Positions 27,736 to 39,260 of a DNA stretch of 64,000 nt are shown here, one piece after another (position 1 is the first letter of the stretch; every line of letters begins with the position of its first letter). This DNA is from Eriocheir sinensis (lineage: Eukaryota; Arthropoda; Malacostraca; Decapoda; Varunidae), in NCBI RefSeq assembly GCF_024679095.1, contig NC_066577.1, positions 4,142,993 through 4,206,992 of the forward strand, read 5' to 3'. Position numbers and translations under genes: made by a program. The notes beneath the pieces are model-generated. The model was not told the DNA's origin. It searched no databases and saw only the letters and a program-made list of their open reading frames with translations.

Positions 27736-28740
27736 TTTTGAGTTTCTAAACTTCTTTACGTCTCCTGTTCCTTTCTTTTCTTTTCTCTCTTTTGCCAAAA
27801 TTTATATAGTACTGTCTTTATTGTCTCCATTCCTGTGTTCTCAAAAAGAGCTCTTCCAAATGGTGTTCTCTTCGTCCTGGTGGTATGGACGCAGCAGTGC
27901 AGGGATGCTGCTCCTCTCCTCCTAAGTCTATATACACCAAGTCAAGTCATACGCAGGTTTGTGGGAGGAGACACGGCCGAGGCGTGGTTTATGCGTGACA
28001 CTGCTTGGAGCCAAACTAGAGAATGTAGAAACAGGGATTTAGAGAAAACGAGGAAAGGCGGACTAATTTAAATCAATCACTTCATCATGCCCTCCCTCAC
28101 ACCCCACACCGCCGTTTGTAGTCATTGAAATTACAGTCACGCAATAGCACAATAAAAAGACATATTTTTTCGTCACTGGCTTGCCTGAACGCGCTGTGAA
28201 AGAAGGCGAGAATGCACATCCAGAGTGCACATACGGCCCCAACTTTAGTCACCCCTGAACTGGCGGGTATTTTTTTTTTTGGCTCCAAGTGACGTCATCC
28301 CGCTGCTCTGCCCCAAAACCGCCTCCTGCGCGTACCGGTCGCAGTTTTGAAGCAGAGTGACTTGACTTGGTATATATAGACTTAGCTCTCCTCGTCGTGG
28401 GCCGGGCAGTGCAGGATGAAGTGCCTCAGGTCCTCCGGCTCGTCTCCACACATGATGCACGCCGTACTCTCGTTGTTAAATCTTTTCATATCTCTCAGCA
28501 CCGTTGCCAGATTATTGTATTCAGAGCCTCGTATGTACCGGTTTCTAAGCCAATAATTAACCATTTTAACGAGAACTGTATATGAAGGGAGTTATCGGGG
28601 TCGAGGAGGCAGTTTTGGGGTCAGATATCGGCAAACATCGGAGGCTGAGTACGACAATCTGGCAGCGTTGTCTCTCAGTCTCATGTTATCGTTCTGCAGT
28701 TGAAGAGGATGGCTGATGCTTCACTGTTGTCGTACACTTC
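27736..28740 (-). mobile_element. LINE C-terminal fragment, split by a MITE
   Basis: The minus frame at 28382-28564 ends CIMCGDEPEDLRHFILHCPA, the CCHC zinc knuckle near the C-terminus of many ORF2 proteins. The frame resumes on the other side of the inserted element at 27921 as RSSIPALLRPYHQDEE. Upstream parts have stops. The clade is not certain. Confidence 0.65.
27922..28385. mobile_element. 464-bp MITE with perfect 8-bp target duplication
   Basis: Termini CTAAGTCTATATACACCAAG and (reverse complement of the right end) CTAAGTCTATATATACCAAG continue as GTCAAGTCA on both, 1 mismatch in about 28. CTCTCCTC flanks both sides (27914-27921 and 28386-28393). No coding frame. The 8-bp duplication fits hAT or P superfamilies. 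It holds a TGACGTCA site near 28290. Confidence 0.9.
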
Positions 28741-28744
28741 CTCC

Positions 28745-28800
28745 TGATTGATTGATAGTTTATTGTTGCAGGTAAACAACAAGGGAGAAGGGAGGAACAT
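28745..28800 (-). mobile_element. Partial copy of the SINE-like 3' end
   Basis: GATTGATTGATAGTTTATTG followed by TTGCAGGTAAACAACAAGG is the reverse complement of the family tail. Confidence 0.65.
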
Positions 28801-29019
28801 GCCATCTGTCCTCCCATCTCTTCTCTCCAGGTTCTATATATTTTCAGGGTTGCTTTTCTTGCAGGCCTTTATTTTTTTAGCACTTGTCCCCTACCATTGT
28901 ATCTTTTTAGTTTCCTGGTGCTGCTTCCACATGTATCCTTGTTGTATAATCACACTGTACTGCCTGGGGGTTGGGATGGCAGTGGCGGCGCCAAGGGGGG
29001 GCGTGGGGGGGCTGGAGCC

Positions 29020-29645
29020 CACAGAGTTATATACTAGAGGGCTCAACTCCAATCTTTCGCCACGGTGAGAGGTGAGGCCACTGCTCCTGCCTGTAACTCT
29101 GTGGTCGGCCGCCATAGGGTGACGGATTGGCGACCTTTCCATGACCACATGTTTACACTTAACCACTATTAGCCAGCCAACATTATGATATTTTGGAAAA
29201 CTGAGCCGATCATCGTGTTGATGAGACATTGCTGCATATCGTGATCACAAATGTATTGCACTTAGGTAAACCTACAATAAAATAATGAGAAAAATATATG
29301 GTAGTGTATAAACATTTTTGTTCACCTGTTTTGCTTCAACTCCTTGTCATTCATGTAATTTTTATTGCATTAGATTTTCGTTTACAGTTTAAAATTGAGC
29401 ACAATTTTCCGATTCAGATGGTTTATGACGTGCCAATGTAACAACAGTCAGGGGTAAAAAATGGACACGAAAATAACAAGTCTATCTGACAGAGGATCGC
29501 CGAGGCGCTGCTAACTTGGTAATAGCAGTAGCAGACATAACTATGTGAGGTTAAATTTCTCTGTCTCGCCATCCGTCACCCAAGATGGCCGCCAGTTGCT
29601 TCAAAATCCAGGCTCTGGGAACCCTCTATGTATATAACTCTGTGG
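29020..29645. mobile_element. 626-bp foldback element nested in the hAT element
   Basis: Flanked by CTGGAGCC on both sides (29012-29019 and 29646-29653). Termini CACAGAGTTATATACTAGAG and, reverse complemented, CACAGAGTTATATACATAGA are inverted repeats. A second inverted pair lies inside (GGCCGCCAT...GGGTGACGG). No frame. Confidence 0.85.
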
Positions 29646-29835
29646 CTGGAGCCCCCCAATAATGAGCCAAGCCCCCTCAGCCCCCAATATTGCTGCCTGA
29701 TGAGGATGATGAGGATGCCTAACGAGGACTGAAGCTGCCTGGAAGGAGTTAGAGGAGGCTGCTGAGGATTTGTGCAAGGCAGGTGTGATACGCACTGAGA
29801 CTCAGCGTCCAGTAGACAACGATCTGCTCCCAGAC

Positions 29836-30445
29836 GCCTGGATGAGTTCATCATAACATCTAGTACAGGTCAGAGAGATGGAGCTGCACCACCAGATGCC
29901 GGGAGAAAGACCTTCTATGCCATCATAGACAGAATGCTCAATGAGCTGACCAGGCGATTCTCATCTAATGCCTGCAATGTTCTGATGGGTGCTACTTCCG
30001 CCTTCAGCCCGGAACATACTTCATTTCTGGACGAAGAAGCGCTGCCAGGAATGGCAGCCAATTATGGAGTGGCAGAGGATGATCTTGCAGTGGAGGTCCA
30101 CCAATTGAAAAGACTCATAGCTAGGAAGAGAGACAAGGGCCAGGAAGTGTCCACACCGCTGGAGCTCGCAGCCGTGCTGGAGCCATACAAGGATCATGGA
30201 TCATGGATCTGCATAAACTTGTCTGCATTGCAGTGACCCTCCCTGTCACCTCAGCCGCCTGTGAGAGGAGCTTCTCATGTCTGAAGCTCCTCAAAACATA
30301 CTTGAGGGACAGCAGTGGCAACAACCGCACCAGCAACCGTGCTGTAACATCATTTAATTCTAGGAGGGCCAAACAGCTGAACATTGATGCTGTTGTAGAC
30401 ACGTTTGCTGCCAGTCACCAGAACAGGCGCATAGTTTTAAAGTAA
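29836..30445 (+). pseudogene. hAT transposase C-terminal fragment
   Basis: The reading frame from RLDEFIITSSTGQRDGA through DRMLNELTRRFSSNA continues, after a frameshift near 30195, to LPVTSAACERSFSCLKLLKT and ends in TAA at 30443. The last block is the hAT dimerisation domain (SxxCERxFSxL). This resembles the ZMYM-like hAT transposases. The N-terminal BED or MYM finger and most of the catalytic core are deleted, so it cannot be active. Confidence 0.85.
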
Positions 30446-30956
30446 CATCTTGATTTAAAGTTCTTGGCTGTTTGCCATGCTCAACTTCTACTATTCTTCC
30501 TCAGAGTGTGTTAATTAACTTCATATAGAATCATTCTTTTCTGCCATGTTAACTACGTACTTACACATGTCTCTATATCGTATTTCTTCACTTTGATGAC
30601 GTTTTGTGAAGCCCCTCCACATTTTACCCCAGCCCCCCCAGTGAAAGTTTCCTGCCCGCCACTGTCCGGGGATGGCACGCTCCTCCCTTCTCCTTTGTTG
30701 TTTACTTGCAACAATAAACTATCAATCAATCAATCAATCATCTCTTGTTTCAACATTTTTGTGTCCCATGCTCTTGGAAGAGGAAGAGGAAGCCTTGACA
30801 CCGTCTCCGCACCGCTGGAGTCCCTTGATCGAGAGTCCCGACAGGCTGCCGGGCGCCATTCTTGGCCCTTCGAGCACCGCGCCGACTTTGAACTGAGGTA
30901 ATAAAAACATAATTTTACCTATTTTGGAAGCGGATTCGGCTGCTTTTTAATGTAAC

Positions 30957-31052
30957 AATGCCTTGCTGCCTAGCCTTCGACTGTAGCAACATGCCACAGA
31001 GGGGATACAAAGTGTATTATTTAACTGCAAGGCCGCTGAGAAGACAGCGCTA
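30957..31052 (+). pseudogene. Possible THAP-type zinc-finger start, decayed
   Basis: MPCCLAFDCSNMPQRGYKV followed by YYLTARPLRRQR and a stop recalls the MPxxCxxxxCxN...RFP...RR start of THAP domains of P-element-like transposases and host proteins. The His and second half are absent. Could be chance. Confidence 0.3.
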
Positions 31053-31090
31053 GGCGTGCTAACAGTCAGCCGTCTTGGGAGGAAACCATC

Positions 31091-31145
31091 GGTTATGACA
31101 GCAAGACACACACACTGCCATTGTGTGTGTCTTGCTGTCATAACC
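31091..31145. repeat. Perfect hairpin, 23-bp arms, short loop
   Basis: GGTTATGACAGCAAGACACA and its exact reverse complement flank a loop of about 9 nt. The stem includes an ACACAC/GTGTGT run. Pairing weakens outside the arms. Stem length is in the range of small-RNA precursors, but there is no other evidence of transcription. Confidence 0.85.
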
Positions 31146-31938
31146 GCCCTTCCTTTGTACTGTGTATGGAACTCATTGTGAGAGAGGCACAGCTACAAGG
31201 ACTGAAACAATCGTTCACCTCAGGTCCAGACATCGAAGCTGATGGGGGAAGCTGTGGCCCTTATGGCCAAAATTACTGGCTGTGATCTCTCCCACAGGGC
31301 TCTAGCTGTTGTTACAGACTCACAATGGATTATTCACACTCATCAAGGCCACAGTCTAATAGACTGGACGTGTTACAAGAGTTTAATGAACAGAAGCTAG
31401 CTTTTGGCGAGCCATACCTGTCTTGGTAAAACTCTAGAATCACACCCAACTCACTCTAAAAGTTAACACGTTATTTGTTTAGAATGTATTTGCTAATCAT
31501 CACTCTGGTAACCGTTTCCAATATTATTACTCGTTTGTGAGATTTTAAAATGCGGGGAAATATTACTATTTCAGCGGTGATAGGTTAGGCTACTATTTAA
31601 TCATGTGAAGGGTCTTCAGCTAGAAACTCCTCTAGGCTGGGTTAGAAGTGCATCTTTATTTAACAGCCTAATGTATAACGTTACACAGTCTTCATTTTCA
31701 TGGGTACCAATGTCATTATAATATGTTGAAGACATTTTCCTACAGTATTCTCTTAACCAAGCTATTTTGACCCTCAAGCAAAATGAAACACGTTTACATG
31801 GCCTTAGTATTTTGCTGTATTATTTGTTTTAATCAACAAAAAGTATTTAAATTAAATCAAATGTTATTGAATTATAATCATTGATGACTTATCTTCACAA
31901 TACCTTGGAATCGCGCAGAACATTATTTATTGCAGCAA

Positions 31939-31940
<2 letters not shown>

Positions 31941-32014
<74 letters not shown>
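31941..32014. repeat. (GT)n microsatellite
   Basis: About 74 bp of uninterrupted GT. Confidence 0.99.
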
Positions 32015-32017
<3 letters not shown>

Positions 32018-33100
32018 GGAATCAGGGCCCCTCCACCCCCAGATAATTAGTTTACACTAATTTTCTCTCCATATGCTAAAGTTTTCTGCAAGCAGGTAAT
32101 GGAAAGGAAGTAAAGTGCCTTTGCAGTGATGGAGCTTGGGCAGTGTGTCAGCCACGTGGCCCATGACAAGTATATCAAGGCTCATGACGTTCAGGAGGCA
32201 GCGTCCCTCCCTGCAGGCAAGGGTCAGGCGATGAAGGGATATGTAGGTAATAGAAAGACTTCCCAAACTGCTGGCGATAATGTTTCACAGCGATAAGTAT
32301 TGTTAAATCCATCCACCACAGCAGCAACACTCAAAGAGAAGCACCAGACTTGTGTGAAGTCTCTCGGTACCCTCTGAGCGCGGCCGCCTCTCAAGGTCGT
32401 CAGCAGCCCGCCATGACATGCATATATCACAGGCTGCGTGGGTTACTGAGTGCCTATACTGAGACAGTGGCTGATCGTAAGGCTAATAATAGTCTCCTGT
32501 CACCTTCTTACGGCACATTACAACGGCTGGTGACCAAATTATGGTAAAGTATAAGGGCGTAATGGTGGGTTGGCGATACCTGTTGATGTAGACACAAACT
32601 GTCTCTTATTTACTTTCCCAGAGCTCGCTGGCTGCTGGCTCCCTGCTGGCTGTTAGGGGAAGGTGTGCAGGTCTGACACAAGTGTGCTCAGTTTCAGTGG
32701 ACGACCCGTATGGCTGTGAAACAGGAATACAAGAGAGAGCGTGTGCTAGCGTTTGAAAAGCGCGGCGAAAACAGGGCCAATAATGGCGTCCAAATGTTAG
32801 GTTGTCGGGACCATGGAGGTATTATAACAGGAGGCGCCCTCCCGCGCCGTCCCCACACAGGCGAGTGAAGCCAGTGGGCGGAGCTTACAGAGTCTGTGGG
32901 CGGAGCTTACAATCGGCAGATAGACCCAAAACATTGCGATCTCCTGGGCGGAACTAAGGGAATTTACCACTTGTTTTTGCATCTAGACGAAAAATTAAAA
33001 AAAGAATTGATGGCTTGAGTTATGAAAAGTACATAAAATTTTCCTATATATTTAATGTAGATCTATTATCAACGATATTTAAGGTCAAGGCAGTCCCGTG
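32015..33100. other. No gene seen; promoter-like GC patch
   Basis: GGGCGGAGCTTACA repeats at about 32877 and 32900, and CCAATAATGGCG lies at 32776. ACCATGGAGGTATTAT near 32810 is the exact inverse of ATAATACCTCCATGGT at about 34758-34773, so part of this region may be an end of an unrecognised element. Confidence 0.4.
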
Positions 33101-33109
33101 GCTTAAAAA

Positions 33110-33765
33110 AAAACAATGAAAGGGCCCCGGCATTCCATGACAGTGTTGCAGTGTGTGTCCCTCGGCCTGGCACACAGCGTGCAGCAGACACAGGGGAGTT
33201 AATAACCTCCCAGTAGTACCTATAGCCTAGCCTAAGACGCATTGCTACCACATCCTGAGGTGCACTGTGTCGCCCATAGGGGTAAACAGTGGTGGGAGAC
33301 ACTTGCATAATGGAGGCTGCTGGTGCTACCATTGTCACAGCAGTGTCTGAGTTGGGTAGCAATGTTATTATGGAAATAATCCCTAATTATATTCTTAACA
33401 TAGCTAAGCGTATAGTCAGTGTCAGGGTCCACTGTGTCATCCTGAAGGGCACGTCGAGCAAGGCAGTCTGCCTTTTCATTGTGCTGGATGGAAGGGCACC
33501 CAGGTGAAGTGGACCTTGGCACCTGCGGCCTCAAGGGCACGGAGGGCAGTCAGGCACTTAGTCACAAGATCACAGTCTGTAGGGGAGGAGGACACAGGTT
33601 CATGTAATGCAGCCTGGCTATCAACAAACAAGTATACATCTTTGCGGAAAGCTGCTACAGTGTGGCGAGCCTCAAGTATGGCATACAGCTCAGCCCGGGT
33701 CGAGGACAGGTACCCTGGCAGCCACCTGGTAATCTCAATGTCAGTGTACAACAGAACTGCAGATT
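33110..33765 (-). mobile_element. LINE fragment with RNase H domain
   Basis: The minus frames give STRAELYAILEARHTVAAF, LFVDSQAALHEP and, after a frameshift, HNEKADCLARRALQ, the order of conserved acidic residues (E, D) of an RNase H fold, followed by TLSYVKNIIRDYF. RNase H occurs in I/R1/LOA-type LINEs. The first Asp strand is cut off. Several frameshifts. Confidence 0.75.
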
Positions 33766-33849
33766 TCTATCATATGTAGCCCTATCTGATTATACAGTTC
33801 TCAACTCACCTGTGAAATGATGTAGAACCACTACGTTCCCTTTTCGTGC

Positions 33850-34555
33850 AGCCATATGAACATATGAACATAAGAACGTAGGAGTCTGCAAGAGGTCGGT
33901 AGGCCTGTACAAGGCAGCTCCTTTGAATCTAAGCTCCCGTGTATCTAACCCCACCTAATATCGCTGTCCATGAATTTATCTAATCTATTTATTAATGTGA
34001 CAATTGTATTGGCAATCAGCACGTGACTGCAAACCTGTTCCACTCATCCACCAACCACTCTGTTAGTAAACCAATTTTGCCTATGTCCCTGTTGAATCTG
34101 AATTTATCCAGTTTAAACCCATTACTTCGTGTCCTACCCGGTTCTCTTACCAACAAAACCTTATAATTATCCCCCTTATTAAAGCCCTTCATCCATTTAT
34201 AAACCTCGATCATGTCTCCACGCACTCTTCGCCTTTCTAGAGAATGCAAGTTTAACTGTTTGAGTCTTTCCTCGTATGGCAAGTTTCTCAACCCCTGAAT
34301 CATCTTCGTCATCCTCCTCTGCACCGATTCTAACATTTTGATATCCAGGTGACCAGAACTGAACCACATAGTCAAGATGAGGTCTAACTAATACTAAATA
34401 TAGTTTGAGGAAGACTTCGGCGCTTCTATTGCTCCTTCTATTGGCTCCTTCAAATAAATCCCAGTACCCTATTTGCTCGATTTCTAGCATGAATGCATTG
34501 TGCCCTTGGACGGAGATCAGGAGCTCACTCAGACCCCTAAATCCCTCTCGCACCC
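33850..34555 (-). mobile_element. CR1-like LINE 3' fragment
   Basis: Encodes RRMTKMIQGLRNLPYEERL and FNRDIGKIG...VDEWNR, the same family as the intron 3 LINE at 9720-11530. The 3' end again is a short TTCATATG/TTCTTATG run (33852-33879). Broken by a frameshift. Confidence 0.88.
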
Positions 34556-34689
34556 AGACCTGCTTATGAAAGTGTCATTAAGCAATAGTTATGTGAGGGG
34601 TTGTTCCTACCTACACTCAGAAAAGGCAGGGATTGTATGCACTTTCAATGCGTCCACTGGATCAGCTGATATATGTTTTGAGTCTAAGG

Positions 34690-34920
34690 GGGGTGGGGAG
34701 ACAGCGGACCAATAGCGCGTTGGCTTCGCGTTCGTGACGTCATGGCGGCTCCTCCCATAATACCTCCATGGTCGGGACTCTATCAAGGGACTCTACGCAC
34801 CGCCTGTGACATCAAGATCAAGAGCAAGATCAGCTGTGGCGGGCGGAGCAGACCTTCCAGCAGGAGCACCTCGCCAGCAGAAGGCGCCGAGGCCCCGCCG
34901 CTCCCTGCTGCTGCCGGGTA
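34690..34920 (+). promoter_or_regulatory. Candidate CpG-rich promoter with CCAAT and CRE
   Basis: CCAAT at 34709, a full CRE TGACGTCA at 34735-34742 followed by ATGGCGGC (YY1-like), then GC-rich sequence ending in CCGG with donor GTAAGC at 34918. This looks like a non-coding first exon, but no downstream exon is recognised, and the block shares an inverted repeat with 32803-32840. Treat as a guess. Confidence 0.3.
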
Positions 34921-35173
34921 AGCTGCTTGCAAAGCCTCTCGGGGAAGTTGCCGGGTTTCCGTGGACTGTTTTTTGCGGTAAATGTGTAGTTGAGCTCCGC
35001 CACCTCCCTCGTGAACCCCGTGGGGAGGCCTTTGGTAGGGGTGGCAGGGGCGAGCCGTGGTGGGGGCCATGTCGCTGCGTTATGAGGGTGGCATGTCGGG
35101 TCCCTTATGTGGCGTGAGCGGGGGTGTTTAAAGGGGGAGAGTTCATGTGGCTTGTTTAGCTCCCTGCCTGCCT

Positions 35174-35203
35174 GTGTGTGTGTGTGTGTGTGTGTGTGCC
35201 TGG

Positions 35204-35234
<31 letters not shown>

Positions 35235-35237
35235 TAG

Positions 35238-35272
<35 letters not shown>

Positions 35273-35442
35273 GGTGGGTGTTGGTGTGGGTGTAGGTGTG
35301 TGTGTGTGTGTGTTGGTGTGGGTGTGTGTGGGTGGGTGTGTGTGTGTTGGTGTGGGTGTAGGTGTGTGTGTGTGTGTGTGTTGGTGTGTGTGGGTGTGTG
35401 TTGGTGTGTGTGGGTGTGGGTGTGGGTGTGTGTGTGGAGAGG
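35174..35442. repeat. GT-rich complex microsatellite
   Basis: GTGTGT runs broken by GGGTGTAGGTGT and TTGGTGTGGGTG motifs. Open frames across it (115-228 codons) are simple-sequence artefacts. Confidence 0.97.
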
Positions 35443-35647
35443 GTGTTGGTGGGGGTTCTCTCACCTGGTGGGCTTCCCAGAACCCGGTAGACACAGGGCC
35501 CAAAAGGAAGCCGCACTCTGCTGATGCGCCAGCCCGACTAGTTCAGTAACCTCCATACATACAAATACATGTGCTATAGACAGAGCTGGAATTGTGCATC
35601 ATGTGCAGCAAAGTAAATAATCAATTAATAATATGTAAATGAACAAA

Positions 35648-38476
35648 CTAGAATGTAAGAAGTCTGTCACCGAGATGAGCAGCAAGGGATGCTTTGAATG
35701 CTGAGAGTGAATTAGCTGAAACAACATGCTGGGGAAGAGAGTTCCACAGCGTAATACCTCCGACGTTGAAGAACCTCTTGCGGATCTCTAATTCAGTTCT
35801 TATGTGTGCAACCTTATACTGACGGCCTCTTGTGGTGCCCAGAGGTGGACTGACAAACATATCCTCGGGGGCAATAGCACAGAAACCGTGAAATATTTGC
35901 CAATACTTTACCACGTCATGTCGTAGCAGCCGACCATGGACAGAGTACAAGTCCAAAGCCTTCAGTCTCTGGGAATAACTTAGATGCTCCATACCTCTAA
36001 TGGTCCTGGTCCAATGTCTCTGCACTGACTCAAGTGAGTTGAGATCAGTAATATATCCCAGATTCCACACATCTGAACAATATTCAAGTAAAGGCTGAAT
36101 GTGCGTCACATACATAGGAACAAGAAAGGAAGCATCGCGGTTAACTGTAGATTTAAGTAGATTTTGAGCCATGCCACCTGCTTTCTGGACGACGTTCTGT
36201 ATGTGCTGGTGAAATTTCAAGGAAGAATTGACATTAACCCCAAGGTCCATTGCAGAATCTTTAACTGGAATAGGAATGCCATTTAGATAATACATACCAG
36301 AGGCCGGTAAACCCGACAAGTTCACGGTCCGCCTTTGGAATTTGACAACTACACATTTATTAATGTTCATGGATAGACCCCAAGACAATGCAACTTTGTA
36401 AAGATTATCAATATCTCTTTGACAAGAAGCCATGTTTTGTGAGCAGTATGCACACAGTTAGTCTCAATTGAAATATACAATTTAAGGTCATCAGCAAAAA
36501 TTTTTGTATGGAAACTAATGTCATGAGTAAGAAGGTTAATATATAGAAGAAATAGAAGTGGACCAAGAACTGAACCCTGGGGCACTCCACTGACCACACC
36601 GCAAGGACGACTCAACTGACGATCGACTACAACATTCATAACCCGAGATTTTAAAAACTCCCTTATCCAGCCCAAAAGCTTGCCTGTAATACCCAATTTC
36701 CTAAGCTTATCTAACAAAATGTCATGACATACAGTGTCGAAGGCCTTAGAAAAGTCAAAAAGAATGAGATCAACATTTTTACCCTGGTCCATGGCACAAG
36801 TAACATCATTGTATGTCCGCAGCAGCTGGTCCTCTGTGGATCTGCCTGGACGAAAACCAAACTGCTCATTACACAAAACGTTATGACTTGTGGCATAATC
36901 AAAAATAAATTTACATAATATACGCTCAAGAGATTTCAGACAGACTGGCGATACTGGTCTATAATTTAAAGGATCATGTCAAATCCCCTTCTTAAAGATT
37001 GGCACAATCAAGGACCTCTTCCATATGGATGGTAGAGTGCATGTGTCCAGAGAAGATCTGAAAATGAGCCATAAAGGGTAAGAAAGTTCATCTTTACAAG
37101 ATTTAAGCAAACAAGGATGGAGCTCGTCTGCTCCCATTGACGACGACACATCGAGATCTGAAAGTACAGCAATGACAGAATCCAATGAGATATCAATGTG
37201 TCCAATGCTCCCATCAAAGACCTGGTGAGGCTCAGGATGATCAGGAATTTCCTGCACATAAACTGAGGAAAATGCCGCAGCGAAAATGTTAGCCATGCCC
37301 TCTGCCTGGTTGATGACATTACCATTGTCTGACATTAGTGGACCAACTCGAGGTTTGCCCACCTTCTTCTGGCGTATATATGAATGAAAAACCTTTGAGT
37401 TGTGTAAAGATTTGTCTACAATTGATGCTCCATACTCCGCCTGCTTTGCTAAGGCAAAATTCCGATACTGGAGGTTAGCCGCCTGAAAAAGACTTAATGC
37501 ATCAGTGGCCTCACTAGAATTCCTTCCTAAACGAGAACGTATTGTCTTGTATTGTATCCACAGCATATGGCGTCTCCTCTTCAAAGCTTGAGGCGGGCGA
37601 ACCTGCCATTTAGGGGAATGAGCACCTGCCTTGATGGCAGAGGAGGGAATGTATCTATCAGTTAAAGGCATCAAAATATTAAGGAAATGTAAAACATCTG
37701 TTCGACATTAAGGTGTAGAAATTCCAAGTCCCAATCAACAACAGACAAGTGGCTACTTATCTGTTGGTATTTACCCTTATGCCAGAGTCTATGACTGCAT
37801 GACATTTGGGATCCCGAAATATCCTGAAAAATGTAACTGCAAAGTGTTGGGCTGTGACTACAATTAGGGAAGGGAGGAAGCACCCGTATCTCACCAACTC
37901 TGTCGCTCTCACTAGTTAGAATAAGGTCTAGTGTGTTGCCAGAAGGGAGAAATGTCGGCTCAGTAACCCACTGAGTAAGCCCAAGAATATTAAAACAATC
38001 ATAGAATTGGCGATCCCTGAATGATAACCCAAATGAAACCAAATCCCTTTCCCAATGAACTGAAGGCAAGTTGAAATCACCCAACAACACTACATCCTTA
38101 CCCAAGCAAAAGTCACAAAGAAAGTTAAGAAGTTGTTCATCATCCCCAAAAGTGTTAGAAGGTGGACGATAAAAGGTAACAATATACAAATCATAATCTG
38201 AAAAGTAGGCCACTACCACATTAGGTCCTTGAATAATTACCTCCGTGAAGCTGAGATACGACCTCAAATACATACAGACCCGTGCTTGTGTACATTACCT
38301 AAAACATCCTTCCTTAACAACACATAATTAGGAATATCAACAAATGAACCAGGGGTAGAAGAAAGCACCCACGATTCACTAATACCCAAAACAGAAACAT
38401 CATGATCCTGCAAAAAAGAATTCAAATAATTAGTTTTATTTATAATTGAATTAACATTAGCATGTGCAATATACAA
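35648..38476 (-). pseudogene. LINE-C ORF2: endonuclease and reverse transcriptase
   Basis: The apurinic-type endonuclease shows HANVNSI, LGISESWVL, LLGDFNLPSVHWERD, NTLDLILTS and a His in the last motif (SHSPTLCSY). Reverse transcriptase shows LIVPIFKKG, NYRPVSPV, NEQFGFRPGRSTEDQLL, FDFSKAFDTVCHDILL, VPQGSVLGPLLFLLYIN and the catalytic FADDLKLY. The C-terminal region has YVTHIQPLLEYCSDVWNLGY and ends DRLLTF with a stop at 35648. This would copy its own RNA at a nicked target, but at least three frameshifts and one stop break it. Confidence 0.9.
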
Positions 38477-38517
38477 TTTAGTAACACCATCACAGGGACC
38501 ATCACCTGGAGACCCAT

Positions 38518-39260
38518 CTAACGAAGCAAAAAACTAGCCAGGGTCCGTGACTGTGGGGTCTGAGAGCTCCGAGACTCATCAGCAGGTGCTCGCTCTCCAT
38601 TGGCAGCCTCACGCCTCGCTCGCAACTCCTGACGCTGTCTGTAAGTAAGATCTCTATGAATATAAAGTGAAGTGAACCGATCAGACTGCTTCAGCCTGGG
38701 GGATGCTGCCAGTAGGGATTTTTTGTCATCCATATTAGGTACTTTCCCCCTAAAACTGCCTTTCTCCCTACTAATGCAGACTGGGTCCTGCAAACTTATC
38801 TCTTTGTTGATCAGGAAGAGGGAAGCTTCCTTAAACACATTACAAGCAGAAGACACATCAGAGTTTGGAAGTCCCCGAACAACAACAGAGTCCCGTCTGA
38901 TGTCACGTTCCTTACCTCACGAATTTGTTTGCGAATCCTCAAGTCAAGGTCATCCTTGCTTGCAGCTGAGCAGACTGGGTGAGGCAGGGACTGAGCATTA
39001 GGCAAATTAGTACTTGACGTCATCAAGGTCCTAACTGCTGTACAGTAACATCACCATTTCATGTAGTTGTTCGATTGTCTCTGTAAGGTCAGATCCAGCG
39101 CCAGAGGCACGCCTGGAACTCTTATCAGTAGGGTGGTTGATCCTGCATGACAAGCAAACAAAAAGAATCCCTCTGCCCTCCTGTTTAACGATGGTCTCGA
39201 TCACCTTGTCCGACCCATGCACCAATACTTCCATGACCCTTGGTACAGACCCATGCACCA
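38518..39260 (-). pseudogene. LINE-C ORF1 (RNA-binding-type protein)
   Basis: The N-terminal part has KQEGRGILFVCLSCRINH (cysteine pair), then a basic helix LDLRIRKQIREV. The C-terminal part has LYIHRDLTYRQRQELRARRE, a motif usual near the end of arthropod CR1-like ORF1 proteins. Two frameshifts. Its first codons run into the 36-bp array in the phase VHGSVPRVMEVL. Confidence 0.75.

Larger units (their letters stand above)
28980..30664 (+). mobile_element. hAT transposon, internally deleted, with a nested element
   Basis: The left end CAGTGGCGGCGCCAAGG and the reverse complement of the right end CAGTGGCGGGCAGG share the CAGTGGCGG terminus common in hAT elements. Flanks TGGGATGG and GGGGATGG form an imperfect 8-bp duplication (right copy offset by 3 bases). 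The 3' half keeps part of a transposase. Confidence 0.82.
28920..30745 (+). mobile_element. SINE-like repeat split by a hAT element
   Basis: The left part (28935-28979) has TTGTATAATCACACTGTACT and GCCTGGGGGTTGGGATGG. The right part (about 30668-30745) resumes GGGGATGGCACGCTCCTCCC and ends CAATAAACTATCAATCAATC. Together they match the unbroken copy at 27620-27735, which shows where the hAT element entered. Confidence 0.75.
35560..39260 (-). mobile_element. Nearly full-length CR1-like LINE (LINE-C)
   Basis: On the minus strand ORF1 (38518-39260) precedes ORF2 (35648-38476), followed by a short 3' tail to about 35560. It is the most complete LINE in the window but has frameshifts near 38270, 37670 and 36430 and an in-frame TGA at 36979, so it is inactive. 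The 5' end merges into the 36-bp array. Confidence 0.88.

Noticed and set aside
34830..35549. Thr/His- and Cys/Val-rich frames
   Set aside because: Translations of a GT-rich microsatellite.
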